This document shows, in pieces, positions 10,546 to 19,550 of a stretch of 64,000 bases of DNA (the stretch's first letter is position 1; each line of letters starts with the position of its first letter). Source of the stretch: Heligmosomoides polygyrus polygyrus (Eukaryota; Nematoda; Chromadorea; Rhabditida; Heligmosomidae); the NCBI GenBank assembly GCA_947396885.1, contig OX377202.1:24180001-24244000 (forward strand), written 5' to 3'. The translations under genes were made by a program, and so were the position numbers. The notes beneath the pieces were generated by a model. That model searched no databases. It was not told where the DNA came from and saw nothing but the letters and a program-made list of their open reading frames with translations.

Positions 10546-10639
10546 TTTTCGCATGATTAAAGTAGGCACCAAATTTCTCTGAGGAATGTCCTCAGACTTT
10601 CCTCAGAGAAATTTTGTGCCTACTTTAATCATGCGAAAA
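10546..10639. repeat. 41-bp inverted repeat spanning LINE 5' junction
   Basis: Arms 10546-10586 and 10599-10639 match with one mismatch around a 12-nt loop. The left arm lies inside the LINE as bounded by the target duplication, and the right arm lies in flanking DNA, so the palindrome straddles the insertion junction. Confidence 0.9.
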
Positions 10640-12619
10640 GCGTGCTGCTATCGGCAAAGAAGTGTTATGTGGAGAATTTTGCCAACGTATAATTATTAAC
10701 AATGTTGACCCTAAAAGTTCCAGCTTTGCAGCTTGATTTTAACTACAACGTTTAGCGTGACAAACGAGTATAAGGACACATAAACTTGATACTCCAAAAT
10801 TAGAGTCCTCCAAAGTGGGCACATTTTCTGAAAAGAATGCCAATTAAATTATCGGATCCTTAAAAAATACATAATTGTGTTCATGAAATACTACGGAATG
10901 CAGAGAACTATGTGCGACTGTATATAATGTAGAAAATAGGCTTTTATAGGTCGAATCTCTTACTTCATTATCCACTTGGGAGCTGTCCGTGTAAATACCT
11001 CCAGGGGCACAGGGGTCAGCCGCGATGGGCAGAAATTAGGTCGCCGAACTGCTTTTCAAGCGCTCGCTATGCGCTTTTCAGCCTATCGGGAAGAGGACTC
11101 TGGGCTGATTACGAATACGGCTTTCAATTTAGAATGCGATTAATTTGAAGAGCGCTACAGAAAAGGGGCGGAAAAGGCTTTTTTTCGCTTTTTCCGCCCA
11201 AAGACCAAAAGTTGAGGCCGGTGTTGGTATTAGATTCACGGGAAATAATTTCAATATCTGCTTTTAAAGCAGATAAATTCACAGATGTTTCTGGGAGTAT
11301 TTCTAGAAAACGTCGGAAATGCTTGGCAGATTCGATAAAAAACTGGTGGTTTGACTCCTTCAATTCAAGTCTGTTAGGAGAGCATAACTTTGTAAGAAAC
11401 AACGTGTGATAAAGGTCGCAGTCTATTTTTTCTTCGCCTGATTTAGGAATAATGCATTTGAAGGTTCTCTCTCTGACGCCGCAGTGTACCTAGAAGTGAA
11501 GGAAAAATAGATGAATTTAAATACGAACAAGTGAACGGAAAACCTTTTCCAGTGCCACTCGGCACTTGGTCATCTCAATAAGCTTGAAATGCCAACAACT
11601 CGAAGGAACATTGAAATTTGAAATCCTATTTTAGTTTTAAGAATGCTTAATGGTATACCGCTGCACTTGTGCTTTTGGAGCGAAATTGGTTTCATCCTAG
11701 TCGGAATGTGCACTGCTGGAAAGGCGAAGCACACAAGAACAGGGAAGTTTGCACAAGGAGGTTAATGCACTGTAGTTCAGTGAATCATCTCTGCAAAATT
11801 GATCATTTTCAAATTCAACGTCGTTTCAAAAGGACTGAATAAAGCGATTCCTCTCGTTTTGACTAGATCAGATCCGACAAATTTTCATATCAGCAAATGT
11901 TCACGCTCTTCAGCTGGACATGGGATCTGACAGCCAGCAGATTCGGCGATGATGAAATTGTGTCAACGACATCCAAAGGGCTGATGTTGCTCACGAATGA
12001 GTGGCAGAATTTGGAAAAGATGCCCTTTAAGCCTTTCGTGCTGATGTACTTCGCATATCATGCATATGTGCACTATAAAATTAGCATTAAAGTACCAATT
12101 TCCCACCTCTTCTGCAGCCTCTTCTCTGAGCTTGCTCACGCAGCACCTTTCAAGAGTGCTACGTGAGCAAGCACTCTTGAAGACCTCAATCTGACCTCGA
12201 ATCTACATATGAAGGCATTTAAGGACTTTCAGGACACGCTTTTAGGCGTGGTTTTACCGTTATCGTTTTTATCCACTCTAAAAAGGTGGCTCCGGTGTGG
12301 CATCCGCCGCTTTCTAGCCGTTTACTTATGCTAGGGTTAAGGCACTTGCAATTCATTGGTTTGTATTATTCACGTTTAAGGGCTCATCAAGCTCCGCACT
12401 CTCCTTCAGTAATATTTCAGGGACAGCCGTAAGATTGACGAGCTCCTGCACACACCAATTTTACCTCGGCGCAAATATTTATAATTTCTCCTTTGAAGCT
12501 GGTCCTCTCAACTTTTTAAAATGTTTGGCGTTGACATATGATTCCTACACAATCCATAAAAGTCGGCACTAATCAATATGTTTAAGATGCTCCATTGTTT
12601 CTACTCCTACTGTTATCGT
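10640..12619. other. non-coding region with one shared repeat
   Basis: Contains the 11.06-11.23 kb repeat listed separately and an interlocking pair of inverted repeats at 12130-12181. A plus-strand frame at 11897-12166 begins with ATG but shows no family resemblance; I do not call it a gene. Confidence 0.4.
11060..11225 (+). repeat. dispersed repeat shared with 27030-27200
   Basis: The stretch GGCGGAAAAGGCTTTTTTTC ... TTTTCCGCCCAAAGACCAAA recurs inverted at 27045-27095, and weaker similarity extends into the GAGCGCT and TTTCAATTTA motifs beside it. The two copies fall in different frames, so it is not a conserved coding unit. Confidence 0.6.
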
Positions 12620-12850
12620 GTACCGGGGTTTGAATGCGTATCGGCATAATCAGTGAATTGCAATGGCCAGCAGGTGGACAAGTGTGTGTTTTGCGCTTCG
12701 CAAACAAGTCTGGTCCCAATCCACCTATTCTTGAGGGATAGGGGGTTCGGCAGTGCCGTGCAGAATCTGAACCAATAACCTCGATTTAGGCTGCACACGG
12801 CATCTGGGGCCTTTTCCTGCTGCGCTACCGTCGCCATTGTCTGCCATACA
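12620..12850 (-). mobile_element. tRNA-derived SINE, 3'-truncated
   Basis: On the minus strand the head has GGTAGCGCAGCAGGAAAAGG and ATTGGTTCAGATTCTG. The body runs through GGCCATTGCAATTCACTG to ATACGCATTCAAA, where it stops before the GTAGAATGCG block. It abuts the plus-strand copy that starts at 12855, giving a head-to-head pair. Confidence 0.65.
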
Positions 12851-12854
12851 TCAC

Positions 12855-13135
12855 CTGGCGCACGGCAGCGCTGTCGAAGGAGGCGCTCGCTGTTGCGTTC
12901 CAGGTTCTACGTTCGAATTTCTTGCATAGGCGAGCCAAACCTTCCATCACTGCTGGTCGTTGAATTTATGCCAAAATTTCCTAGCAAAGATGAAACATTG
13001 ACTTGTTTATCGACTGGCGGCCGAAAGTCACAGCATAGGTCAAATGTGCATTCAAATTGCATTTATAACATCCCGCAGAAGTAGAATGCGCGGCGCATCC
13101 GAAAGGCCCTCATGTATTTTTTATCCTTTAAAACG
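12855..13135 (+). mobile_element. tRNA-derived SINE
   Basis: The head has GGCAGCGCTGTCGAAGGAGG and GGTTCTACGTTCGAATTTC. The body has GGCGAGCCAAACCTTCCATC and ATTGACTTGTTTATCG. The 3' block has ATCCCGCAGAAGTAGAATGC and a tail of TTTATCCTTT. Confidence 0.75.
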
Positions 13136-13549
13136 TATTGACGAACATATGCCCAAACAGTTGCTCTACCGTAGTAACAAGTACTTAGCACAGCACACAC
13201 CGTTAACATAATGTCTAGCTTAATCAGTTGAACGTGGAAAACTACTATAGGATACGCCATGCACTACCACGTCTGCACTTTGACGTGCAATCAGAAAAAT
13301 TCTGATTAGTTCGTCTTTCGAACTATAGATGGAACGGTCTCAATCTCATATATTCTGTGGGGATTGGTGACCTGATATAGTCGCGTCAATTGTCAAAGTG
13401 ACATCAATTGCTGCACAGAGTTCTAACAGGCAGTAGAGATTGGTGCAGTCTGGTGAGTCGTCTGTTGTCTTATGAACCTCGAACCTTGACTCGGAGTGCT
13501 GACAATAGCCGGCTCTCCATTCGACACTATGCATACTCGAATCTTTGTT
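13136..13549. other. non-coding, nothing recognised
   Basis: Short chance frames only. Confidence 0.4.
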
Positions 13550-13690
13550 ATTGGTCAACCAAGGCTTTCGTTCATCCTCGGTTCGTTAATTGTTCCAGGC
13601 ATGTCTGGGAAGTTTTATAATGCAGTAAGGCATTATAAAACTGTCAGCTTCCATCAACTGGCCACCACAAGTTATTGCTGGTGCGATTAT
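13550..13690 (+). mobile_element. SINE remnant interrupted by a hairpin
   Basis: Body landmarks GGTCAACCAAGGCTTTCGTT, CAGGCATGTCTGGGAAG and CTGGCCACCACAAGTTATTG match the SINE in order. Between the second and third lies a 13-bp inverted repeat (13611-13623 / 13630-13642) that the other copies lack. Confidence 0.55.
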
Positions 13691-14343
13691 TTCTCAGTCA
13701 CTCTGAAAGTAGTTGCAGACTAGAAGCTCTTCGCCTTCTCGAATCTGCTGATGGTGTACGTAGACGTGGTCAACTACGTCTTTATTTGAAGGCGAAAGAA
13801 GCCCGCGTAGAGCGTTGAGAGCCCATCTCGCTGTAGGAAGAATTGATGGATGCTCATTCCGCAGTCCAATGGGCTGAAGAACGCAGTCTACAGCCGTGAG
13901 GGCCACGTCCAGAACCACACCTCTTCCGCCTCATTATCTCCTCCGGCCCAAACACGCGGCGGTAGCCCTCTCGTGCTTGTTGAAGAATTTGTTGTTCCGC
14001 GTGGTCTCGTCATTAGGTAGCGGGTCACTTAGTAGTATGCCGCTGAAATTCAACCATTTGCAAAAAAGCTTTCTGCTCACAGTCCGGAGGTGTTGTCATC
14101 CATTGTTCATTGCCATCTGCTAAGTTTTCTCTTTGACTCTGGTTTACAAGACACCCCAAAATGTGTGCTTTTTTGAACGCCGATAAAGTTTGTACCCCTT
14201 TTGCTGTGCAATGCTTATACAGTTCGTTCTGAAGAGCAGCGAATGAGAAAATCTTCCGGAGTGTTGAGTTCTAAGACCGCGCAATCCACTTATCAGGCAG
14301 ATCGTAATCGTGTCTAATACGCATCGTAAATGACGTATATGTA

Positions 14344-15612
14344 TTGGGTTGGACGGAAAGTTCTGGCGGTTTTGGCTGGTTCATTCAAACTATCATAATT
14401 TTCTTCGTTCTCATCGGATTCAATCGGAATAAGCACCGTTCGAATCAGCACAATTTTTCCAACGCGGCGATGGTTGAACAATTCCATAAGCAGAAAAACT
14501 GAGTGGTCGAGGTGAAACAAATTCCTGAAAAGCTGTTCTTGGTCGTCTTAATTTGCGAAGACTCTACCAGAAGTTTTGAAAGTGCTTAAAAAGGTGGTAG
14601 TCGGTTGGCGCAAGGTCTGGTGAGTATGGCGGGTGAGGCAAAACTCCAACTCCTAGTTCGTTTAAATTTCGCGTGGTGATTTGCGAAGCGCGTGGGCGGC
14701 GTTGTCGTGCAAAAGTATGGGACCTCTTCGGTTGACCAGTGCCGGCTGCAGCTCACGCAGTTTTCGGTACATCTCCGTCACAGTTCGGACTGGTTCCGGT
14801 AAGTTGTATGGATCACACCAATCGCAGACCACCACACTGCTACCATCATCTATTTCTGGTGTGGTTTCGGCTTCGGAAAGTGCCAGGGAGGTTCGTCGAC
14901 ATCAATCCAGTGTCCTAATCGCCTTCTGTTATCGTACAGAATCCCTTTTCATCTCATACAACAACTCGATCCAAAAGCGGGCCGTTTTGATTCTGGAGAA
15001 GCAAAGACCAGATTTCGAATCGCGACAATTTCTGGCGCTTCAAAACGTGGTGCACCCACTTTTCGCGCCTTTCCATCTTTCAGAGGCGCTTCAAACCATC
15101 GGTAATAGCAGTTTTACTGACTCCTAGCTCTTCCGCAATTTCATGGATTGTTTGCGATGGATTAACTTGTACGGACTCCTTGAAATCGTGCTCCTGGATG
15201 GCTGTAGGTCTGCCGCTTCGGGGAGCGTTTTCAAGATTGAAATGTCCAGATCAAAGTTTCTCGACCACCGTTGCACGATGCTTTCTTAAACACTGTTCGG
15301 CCTCCACACATAGTTGATTTGCCGGGGTTTCTCGACTGCAGATTGGCCCAGTTTGAAATTGATTGAAATAAAATATCGTTCGGAACTGCTCTTTCGACAT
15401 ATGCTCTTTGACAAGTCTTCGTAGAAGCACAATTATTATATTAAACAAACATAGGTGAAACACAAATTAGTGCTACAAGCGAAGAATTCCAAATTAGACG
15501 TTATATAAAGATGGAAGTAAGTTGAATATTGAGTTGAAGTAGAATATTTCAGTGATAAACGAACGAAGAGCGGTTGCACAAATACCGCAAGAACTTTCCG
15601 GCCCCACCCCAA
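14344..15612 (-). mobile_element. mariner element, decayed
   Basis: It is 1269 bp and flanked by TA (14342-14343, 15613-15614). Ends TTGGGTTGGACGGAAAGTTC and the inverse TTGGGGTGGGGCCGGAAAGT form an imperfect TIR, with similarity continuing into TTCTGGCGGT / TTCTTGCGGT. Confidence 0.8.
14420..15400 (-). pseudogene. mariner transposase pseudogene
   Basis: The minus-strand reading begins MSKEQFRTIFYF at 15400, the usual start of the mariner helix-turn-helix region. Pieces follow in shifting frames, including NLENAPRSGRPT and an EELGVSKTAITDGLKRL helix-turn-helix. The catalytic domain keeps ILLHDNA (second Asp) and PHPPYSPDLAPTDYHLF (third Asp) at about D34D spacing. Frameshifts and stops disrupt it throughout, so it cannot make transposase. 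It belongs with the deleted relative at 43085. Confidence 0.75.
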
Positions 15613-16157
15613 TACCTAGTACATGAAATTTTTGACATCTTGAAATGTTCTATTTTTAGAGCGTGACCTGCGCATTAGCCGAAGATGCGTGAAAAATGTG
15701 TAGCGACTTTTTTCACTCTATATTAGCACAACAGTAGGGGCCGTTACGGAGGAAAGTGCAGCGAAAACAACAAAAGCAAGGAAGGAAGGAGACATGTTCT
15801 TTTTCTTCCCTACCCTTAGTCCCTGGCTCCCTTGAAAATCAGAAGTCTTACGACCATATGCAAGACTGAATATGCTTCTTGCTCCGCACTCTTTATACTG
15901 CTCCCACATCCAGGCGAACTTCTTGGAGAACGCCCAGAACATCTCGACGTCTCTTCATTCTAACGATAAGGCCTAGACAAATCGTGCCATATCTTCGCCA
16001 CGCGTTGCGGAGTTCGCACGTCGTTGGAGAAATGTCTGCCCCACGAAAGGCGGTGGGGGAAGACCGCTCAACAAATGCTAGCCGACAGCGTCCTGCCAAC
16101 GCTGTGGACCCTGGTTTCGATGGTGGTTAGGTGCAGTTTTTCACTGTCCAGCATAAG
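15613..16157. other. intergenic or intronic, nothing firm
   Basis: Frames exist on both strands over 15718-16130, but none has splice sites or motifs I can defend. A TGCCCCACGAAAGGCGGTGG stretch near 16035 loosely resembles the EGF-like exon downstream. Confidence 0.3.
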
Positions 16158-16288
16158 GCCTTCTGCTGACTGGTGTGCTCCCGAAAATGTGTCCTTCCAA
16201 AGGTGGACACTGCGTCTCCCTACCAAACGGAGACCAGGGATGTCCGACAGGATGGACCGGAAAGGTCTGCGACATTGCCATGGAACAC
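16158..16288 (+). CDS. possible EGF-like domain exon
   Basis: An open exon-sized stretch contains MCPSKGGHCVSLPNGDQGCP followed by TGWTGKVCD, the C...GG.C...C..GW.G..C spacing of an EGF-like module. The upstream boundary is set by the last stop (acceptor ATAAG at 16157). The donor would be AC/GTTAAG at 16289. No partner exon could be joined in frame. It may be part of an extracellular receptor-type gene broken up by the nearby hAT insertion, or a pseudogene piece. Confidence 0.35.
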
Positions 16289-16356
16289 GTTAAGCTCATG
16301 ACCCATCAACACTACGCCATCACATATTTTAAACAGAAGCGATCACAACTCCAGAA

Positions 16357-16527
16357 ATGCTCCCTGTTCTCCTCCTGTTCATTGTCGCAGCGCTGGTTGG
16401 CACTTCTGCATATGTTCCGATGGAGCTGATTCAATCACCTCCGATACCGAACTGCATCAAAGGAAGAAGAGGCAGGGATTTTGTCTCCAAGAGAGTCCAG
16501 CTACATAATCTCTTTGCTGTGTTTTAG
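16357..16527 (+). CDS. small secreted peptide precursor candidate (56 aa)
   Basis: The ATG follows directly after a splice-acceptor-like AACTCCAG (16347-16354). The first 18 residues (MLPVLLLFIVAALVGTSA) form a textbook signal peptide with an Ala cleavage site. The remainder, 38 aa, carries GRR and KR dibasic sites, one Cys, and ends in LFAVF. This layout fits a neuropeptide-like precursor or a short secreted peptide. It could instead be the transmembrane exon of the EGF-like gene just upstream, although the reading frames do not join with the visible splice sites. Confidence 0.35.
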   Translation: MLPVLLLFIVAALVGTSAYVPMELIQSPPIPNCIKGRRGRDFVSKRVQLHNLFAVF

Positions 16528-16807
16528 CTTCGTTTTTCTCCTTAATAACGCACATTATTCTGAGAGTGTATAGGAAAAAATGTCGCTAGGTCTTTAATCA
16601 ACACATTTTCGGCTTTCTTGTGGTTTCTTCAATTGATACGTTGTTTTCGAATCCGAGTCCGCTCTGTTTCCTATTAGATTTCCGCCCATGTCATCTGTAT
16701 TGAATTCCGAATCGTGGCGAGAACCGCTGTGAGTTGCTTAATTAAAAGGTAGATTTGCTGCTGTGCATCTCTGAAAATAGTCATTTCACCTGATTCTGGT
16801 AATTTTC
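16528..16807. other. non-coding, ends in acceptor-like tract
   Basis: No frame of note. The last bases (TTTTCCTTCAG) before the hAT element look like a nematode 3' splice site. Confidence 0.35.
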
Positions 16808-16815
16808 CTTCAGAT
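16808..16815. repeat. 8-bp target-site duplication, hAT element 1
   Basis: CTTCAGAT here is repeated exactly at 18260-18267. Confidence 0.85.
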
Positions 16816-18259
16816 CAGGGGTGTGCGGAGTGCGGAAATTTTTTCTGGAAAAAGCGGAAGGCGAAAGACGGAACGAAAGCGCTCAAAAATGGTCGGAAAC
16901 CGGAATACGGAACGCGGAAACGGAAATGACATATATTCACCATTTTTCCGAAAGTGTATCTGAAACTGCGTCAAAGGCGGCTTCTATGGCACTTTTTCTT
17001 GCTGAGAGTTTTGCGAGAAGCAGAAACTTCCACAGATTATTGCTCATTTTCATCATAACATAACGAAGCGCGAATTCATAATATTGTTATGGTTACCCTT
17101 TAGCTACGGCTAGAGCAATAAACGAAAACAAGTTCAGGGTCTTATCTTACTATTTTAGCATGTAGTCTCTCCGCTATGTCCATATCTAGTTCCTGCGACG
17201 GGTTTTTCGCTGACTTTTGTGATGCTGTAATTTTTTGAACCTTAGCTGAATTAACCAGTTGAGGTTACTTACAGACCCGCATTAAAAAAACCTGACTGGG
17301 GTGAAGTCTAAAACTGAAGTAGCCACCTAGATCATTTTCCGGCCAGGAAAGAGATTCCTTTCAACATTTTGGGAAATCAGTGGCATCATAGACGATGTAG
17401 TGACTGCAGATACCTGCATACTCAACATTAGCCGTTACATTAGAGTCACCAAAGCTAGTACTGAGAATTCATTCTGGGATCTAACAATAAGACGATAACT
17501 GGATGACTGGTTAGTCATGGTGGGTCCACACTTCCACAGGAATATTCAGTCTGTGCCAGCCTGGAACCCCACGCCTAAGGTGACACGGCTGGACAGTTCC
17601 TAGATGGTTCTCGAAACGACAGTTTTGTGTCAGAATTTAATAAGTCACGCTAGTCAATGAAGATAACAGCTCAAGGTATATATTCGTCATGCCTCATTAG
17701 AAATGAACAGCATAACTCCATATAGTTGAATATCACACCTAACAAAATTAAAAAGATGAAATTTACACCTTTGATAAGGAACACTGATGTAATCTAGGGA
17801 CATGGGGCAACTCTCAATGAACCCTTTGTTTCATGACACTGCGCTATATGCTTATGAAGTTTTGTAGCTCTTTGGAACTAATGGATTAAGAATTTTATGA
17901 TCATTCAAATGTTGAGTGCACTTTCTCAGCATATGATGCATACATAGCGTTTCCTAGCCCATTAATTTTTCCCTGCACTCAGCCGTGGCAATTTTTGAGT
18001 ACCTTTTTGGTAGTCTAACCAATTCCAAGAATATTAATACTACAGTTGTCAAACAGTATTTTTTCACAATTATGTGAAGGAAAACTCTCTTTAATTGATA
18101 AGCTTATTGCGTTCAATAGAAAACTAGTGTGAAACAGTGCCCATTTCCGTTTCCGCCTTGCGGTCCAAAAACAGACGAATCACGGAACGGAACGGAAGAG
18201 CCAAAAATGGCCGGAAACCGGAATTCTGAACACGGAAACGGAAATTCCGCACATCCCCG
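16816..18259. mobile_element. hAT-type non-autonomous element 1 (CGGAA family)
   Basis: It is 1444 bp with ends CAGGGGTGTGCGGA and the inverse CGGGGATGTGCGGA, and an 8-bp duplication CTTCAGAT on both sides: the hAT signature. Both subterminal zones are rich in CGGAA. The motif CAAAAATGG.CGGAAACCGGAAT with CGGAAACGGAAAT recurs at about 16877-16929 and 18192-18245 in the same orientation, not inverted. There is no transposase in the centre. Confidence 0.8.
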
Positions 18260-18282
18260 CTTCAGATCATCTGGAGCGGAGC

Positions 18283-18525
18283 TCAATTTTGGGTGGTTGT
18301 TGGAACTCGACCCTTGTGATGAATAAGACGGCACTTTAAAGGACGGCGGACACTGCGTTCTTTAGCAGCCCCAATTTGATAAGGTGGTGCGCCATCATTA
18401 CAGGACATGTATGGACACCTTGTTGCAATGTGGTCCCACACCTGAGTATTAAAACCAATCAAACTAATTAACCGTAGACACGACGCCAAGGGTTTTTGTG
18501 ATGGATCTGAAAGCACCGCAAGCAA
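18283..18525 (-). CDS. weak ORF, unknown protein
   Basis: Read on the minus strand, a CTTTCAG acceptor near 18509 is followed by an open frame to TGA at 18283 with a basic, cysteine-containing end (IATRCPYMSCNDGAPPY; KERSVRRPLKCRLIHHKGR). It is the only sizeable frame next to the hAT element on this strand. The family is not recognised; it may be a dispersed repeat. Confidence 0.25.
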   Translation of the reverse strand: MLAVLSDPSQKPLASCLRLISLIGFNTQVWDHIATRCPYMSCNDGAPPYQIGAAKERSVRRPLKCRLIHHKGRVPTTTQN

Positions 18526-18824
18526 GAAAGTCCACGCAGAACAGTTTTACACATAACGGTACTTCGAATGTGCAGCCACGATACGGCGGAAAGTGCCAGC
18601 AGATGATGTCTCTGAGAAGTAGAAATATGGTCGACTCGCATGCTTACTACGGAACGGACTCATTTTTTGGGTCTCCGCTATCGAGAAGCTCGTCTTTCAT
18701 GACTACGGATTCACATGATCCCTCCGCGAGAAGCAGCTTCTACCTCAGCACCTTCCCCTTTATGAGTTCACAGCGGCTTCCGCATCGGTGCGATTCTATA
18801 ACGTTTGGAACCGAGCCGAAATAG
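18498..18824 (+). CDS. weak ORF, Ser-rich unknown protein
   Basis: A 108-codon ATG frame ends in TAG (FGTEPK*). It is rich in Ser, Arg and Met and includes SPLSRSSSFMTT and SARSSFYLS, resembling a disordered cytoplasmic tail. There is no confident splice acceptor or homology, and its first bases overlap the minus-strand frame at 18283-18525, so at most one of the two is real. Confidence 0.25.
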   Translation: MMDLKAPQARKSTQNSFTHNGTSNVQPRYGGKCQQMMSLRSRNMVDSHAYYGTDSFFGSPLSRSSSFMTTDSHDPSARSSFYLSTFPFMSSQRLPHRCDSITFGTEPK

Positions 18825-19542
18825 GAAATAGCTTGCAACAATGGAACTTAAAATTAGCCTGTGACCATCTACAGAAACTGGCTGGCAACCACTCTCGTAG
18901 CCAACAACTTTTAAAAATTAAACTATCAGCGACAAAATGGGCGTAGATGCGTCCATACGTAGTTTTGGTATGCCTGAAACAATACCTTTCCAAAGAGAAT
19001 CTTCGAAAAATTTGAAGTAAAACAAGATCCAGAAATGATTTTTCGAGCCTTTGGCTGTAATAATGACATTCTTCAGCAGGCTTCAACGCTGTATGGTAAA
19101 AAACGCACAGTTGACGAAAGGAACTGGAAATTCGAGTTTTCTGAATTCGAAACACCAGTGGCGGCGATGTATAGTGTGCATACTTGACCTCAAAGCTCGA
19201 AAGATCAAGCATTTTCATGAGAGTAGGCACTCTAAAGGATGCACTCCTTTTAGCAACCTATTGGTCACCACGCATTTTGCTTGCAGACTGTGTCAAGATA
19301 TTTGAACCACGTCCTGCAGAAACGTATTTCAGAATAACGACTGAAACGTTTTTTTGCAGTTTCAACCTTAAAATTCACCATTTTCAAAAAAAAAACCGGC
19401 AAGACGCCCTAGGTGTTTTTGCCGGACCGGACTCCACCCCTAATAACAACATTATGCGTTCGCTCGAGCAGGAGCTCAAACTACCGCTTCCAGGGCGTCT
19501 TTATGCTTATGACACGCTATGTATGAAGCGCAACTCCATGCA
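18825..19542. other. unassigned; frames on both strands
   Basis: Open frames of 144 codons (minus, 18796-19230) and 127 codons (plus, 19184-19567) are unrecognised and one ends inside a transposon. No splice structure convinces me. Confidence 0.3.
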
Positions 19543-19550
19543 ATCTGGAG
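19543..19550. repeat. 8-bp target-site duplication, hAT element 2
   Basis: ATCTGGAG here is repeated exactly at 21360-21367. Confidence 0.85.

Larger units (their letters stand above)
7481..10588 (-). mobile_element. RTE-type non-LTR retrotransposon, near full length
   Basis: The element reads on the minus strand, with its 5' end near 10588 and 3' end at 7481. The 3' end is a short AAAT tandem tail (7481-7500) only a few bases after the stop codon, the minimal 3' UTR typical of the RTE clade. A 12-bp duplication (7469-7480 and 10589-10600) flanks it. It encodes endonuclease and reverse transcriptase in one ancestral ORF, now broken once by a frameshift and once by a TAG. The 5' 120 bp and flank form two hairpins. 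Confidence 0.8.

Noticed and set aside
11897..12166. 89-aa plus-strand ORF
   Set aside because: It ends inside the interlocking inverted repeats and shows no family or exon features.
18796..19230. 144-aa minus-strand ORF
   Set aside because: No motif, no splice signals, and its start region overlaps another weak frame; kept only as an unassigned stretch.
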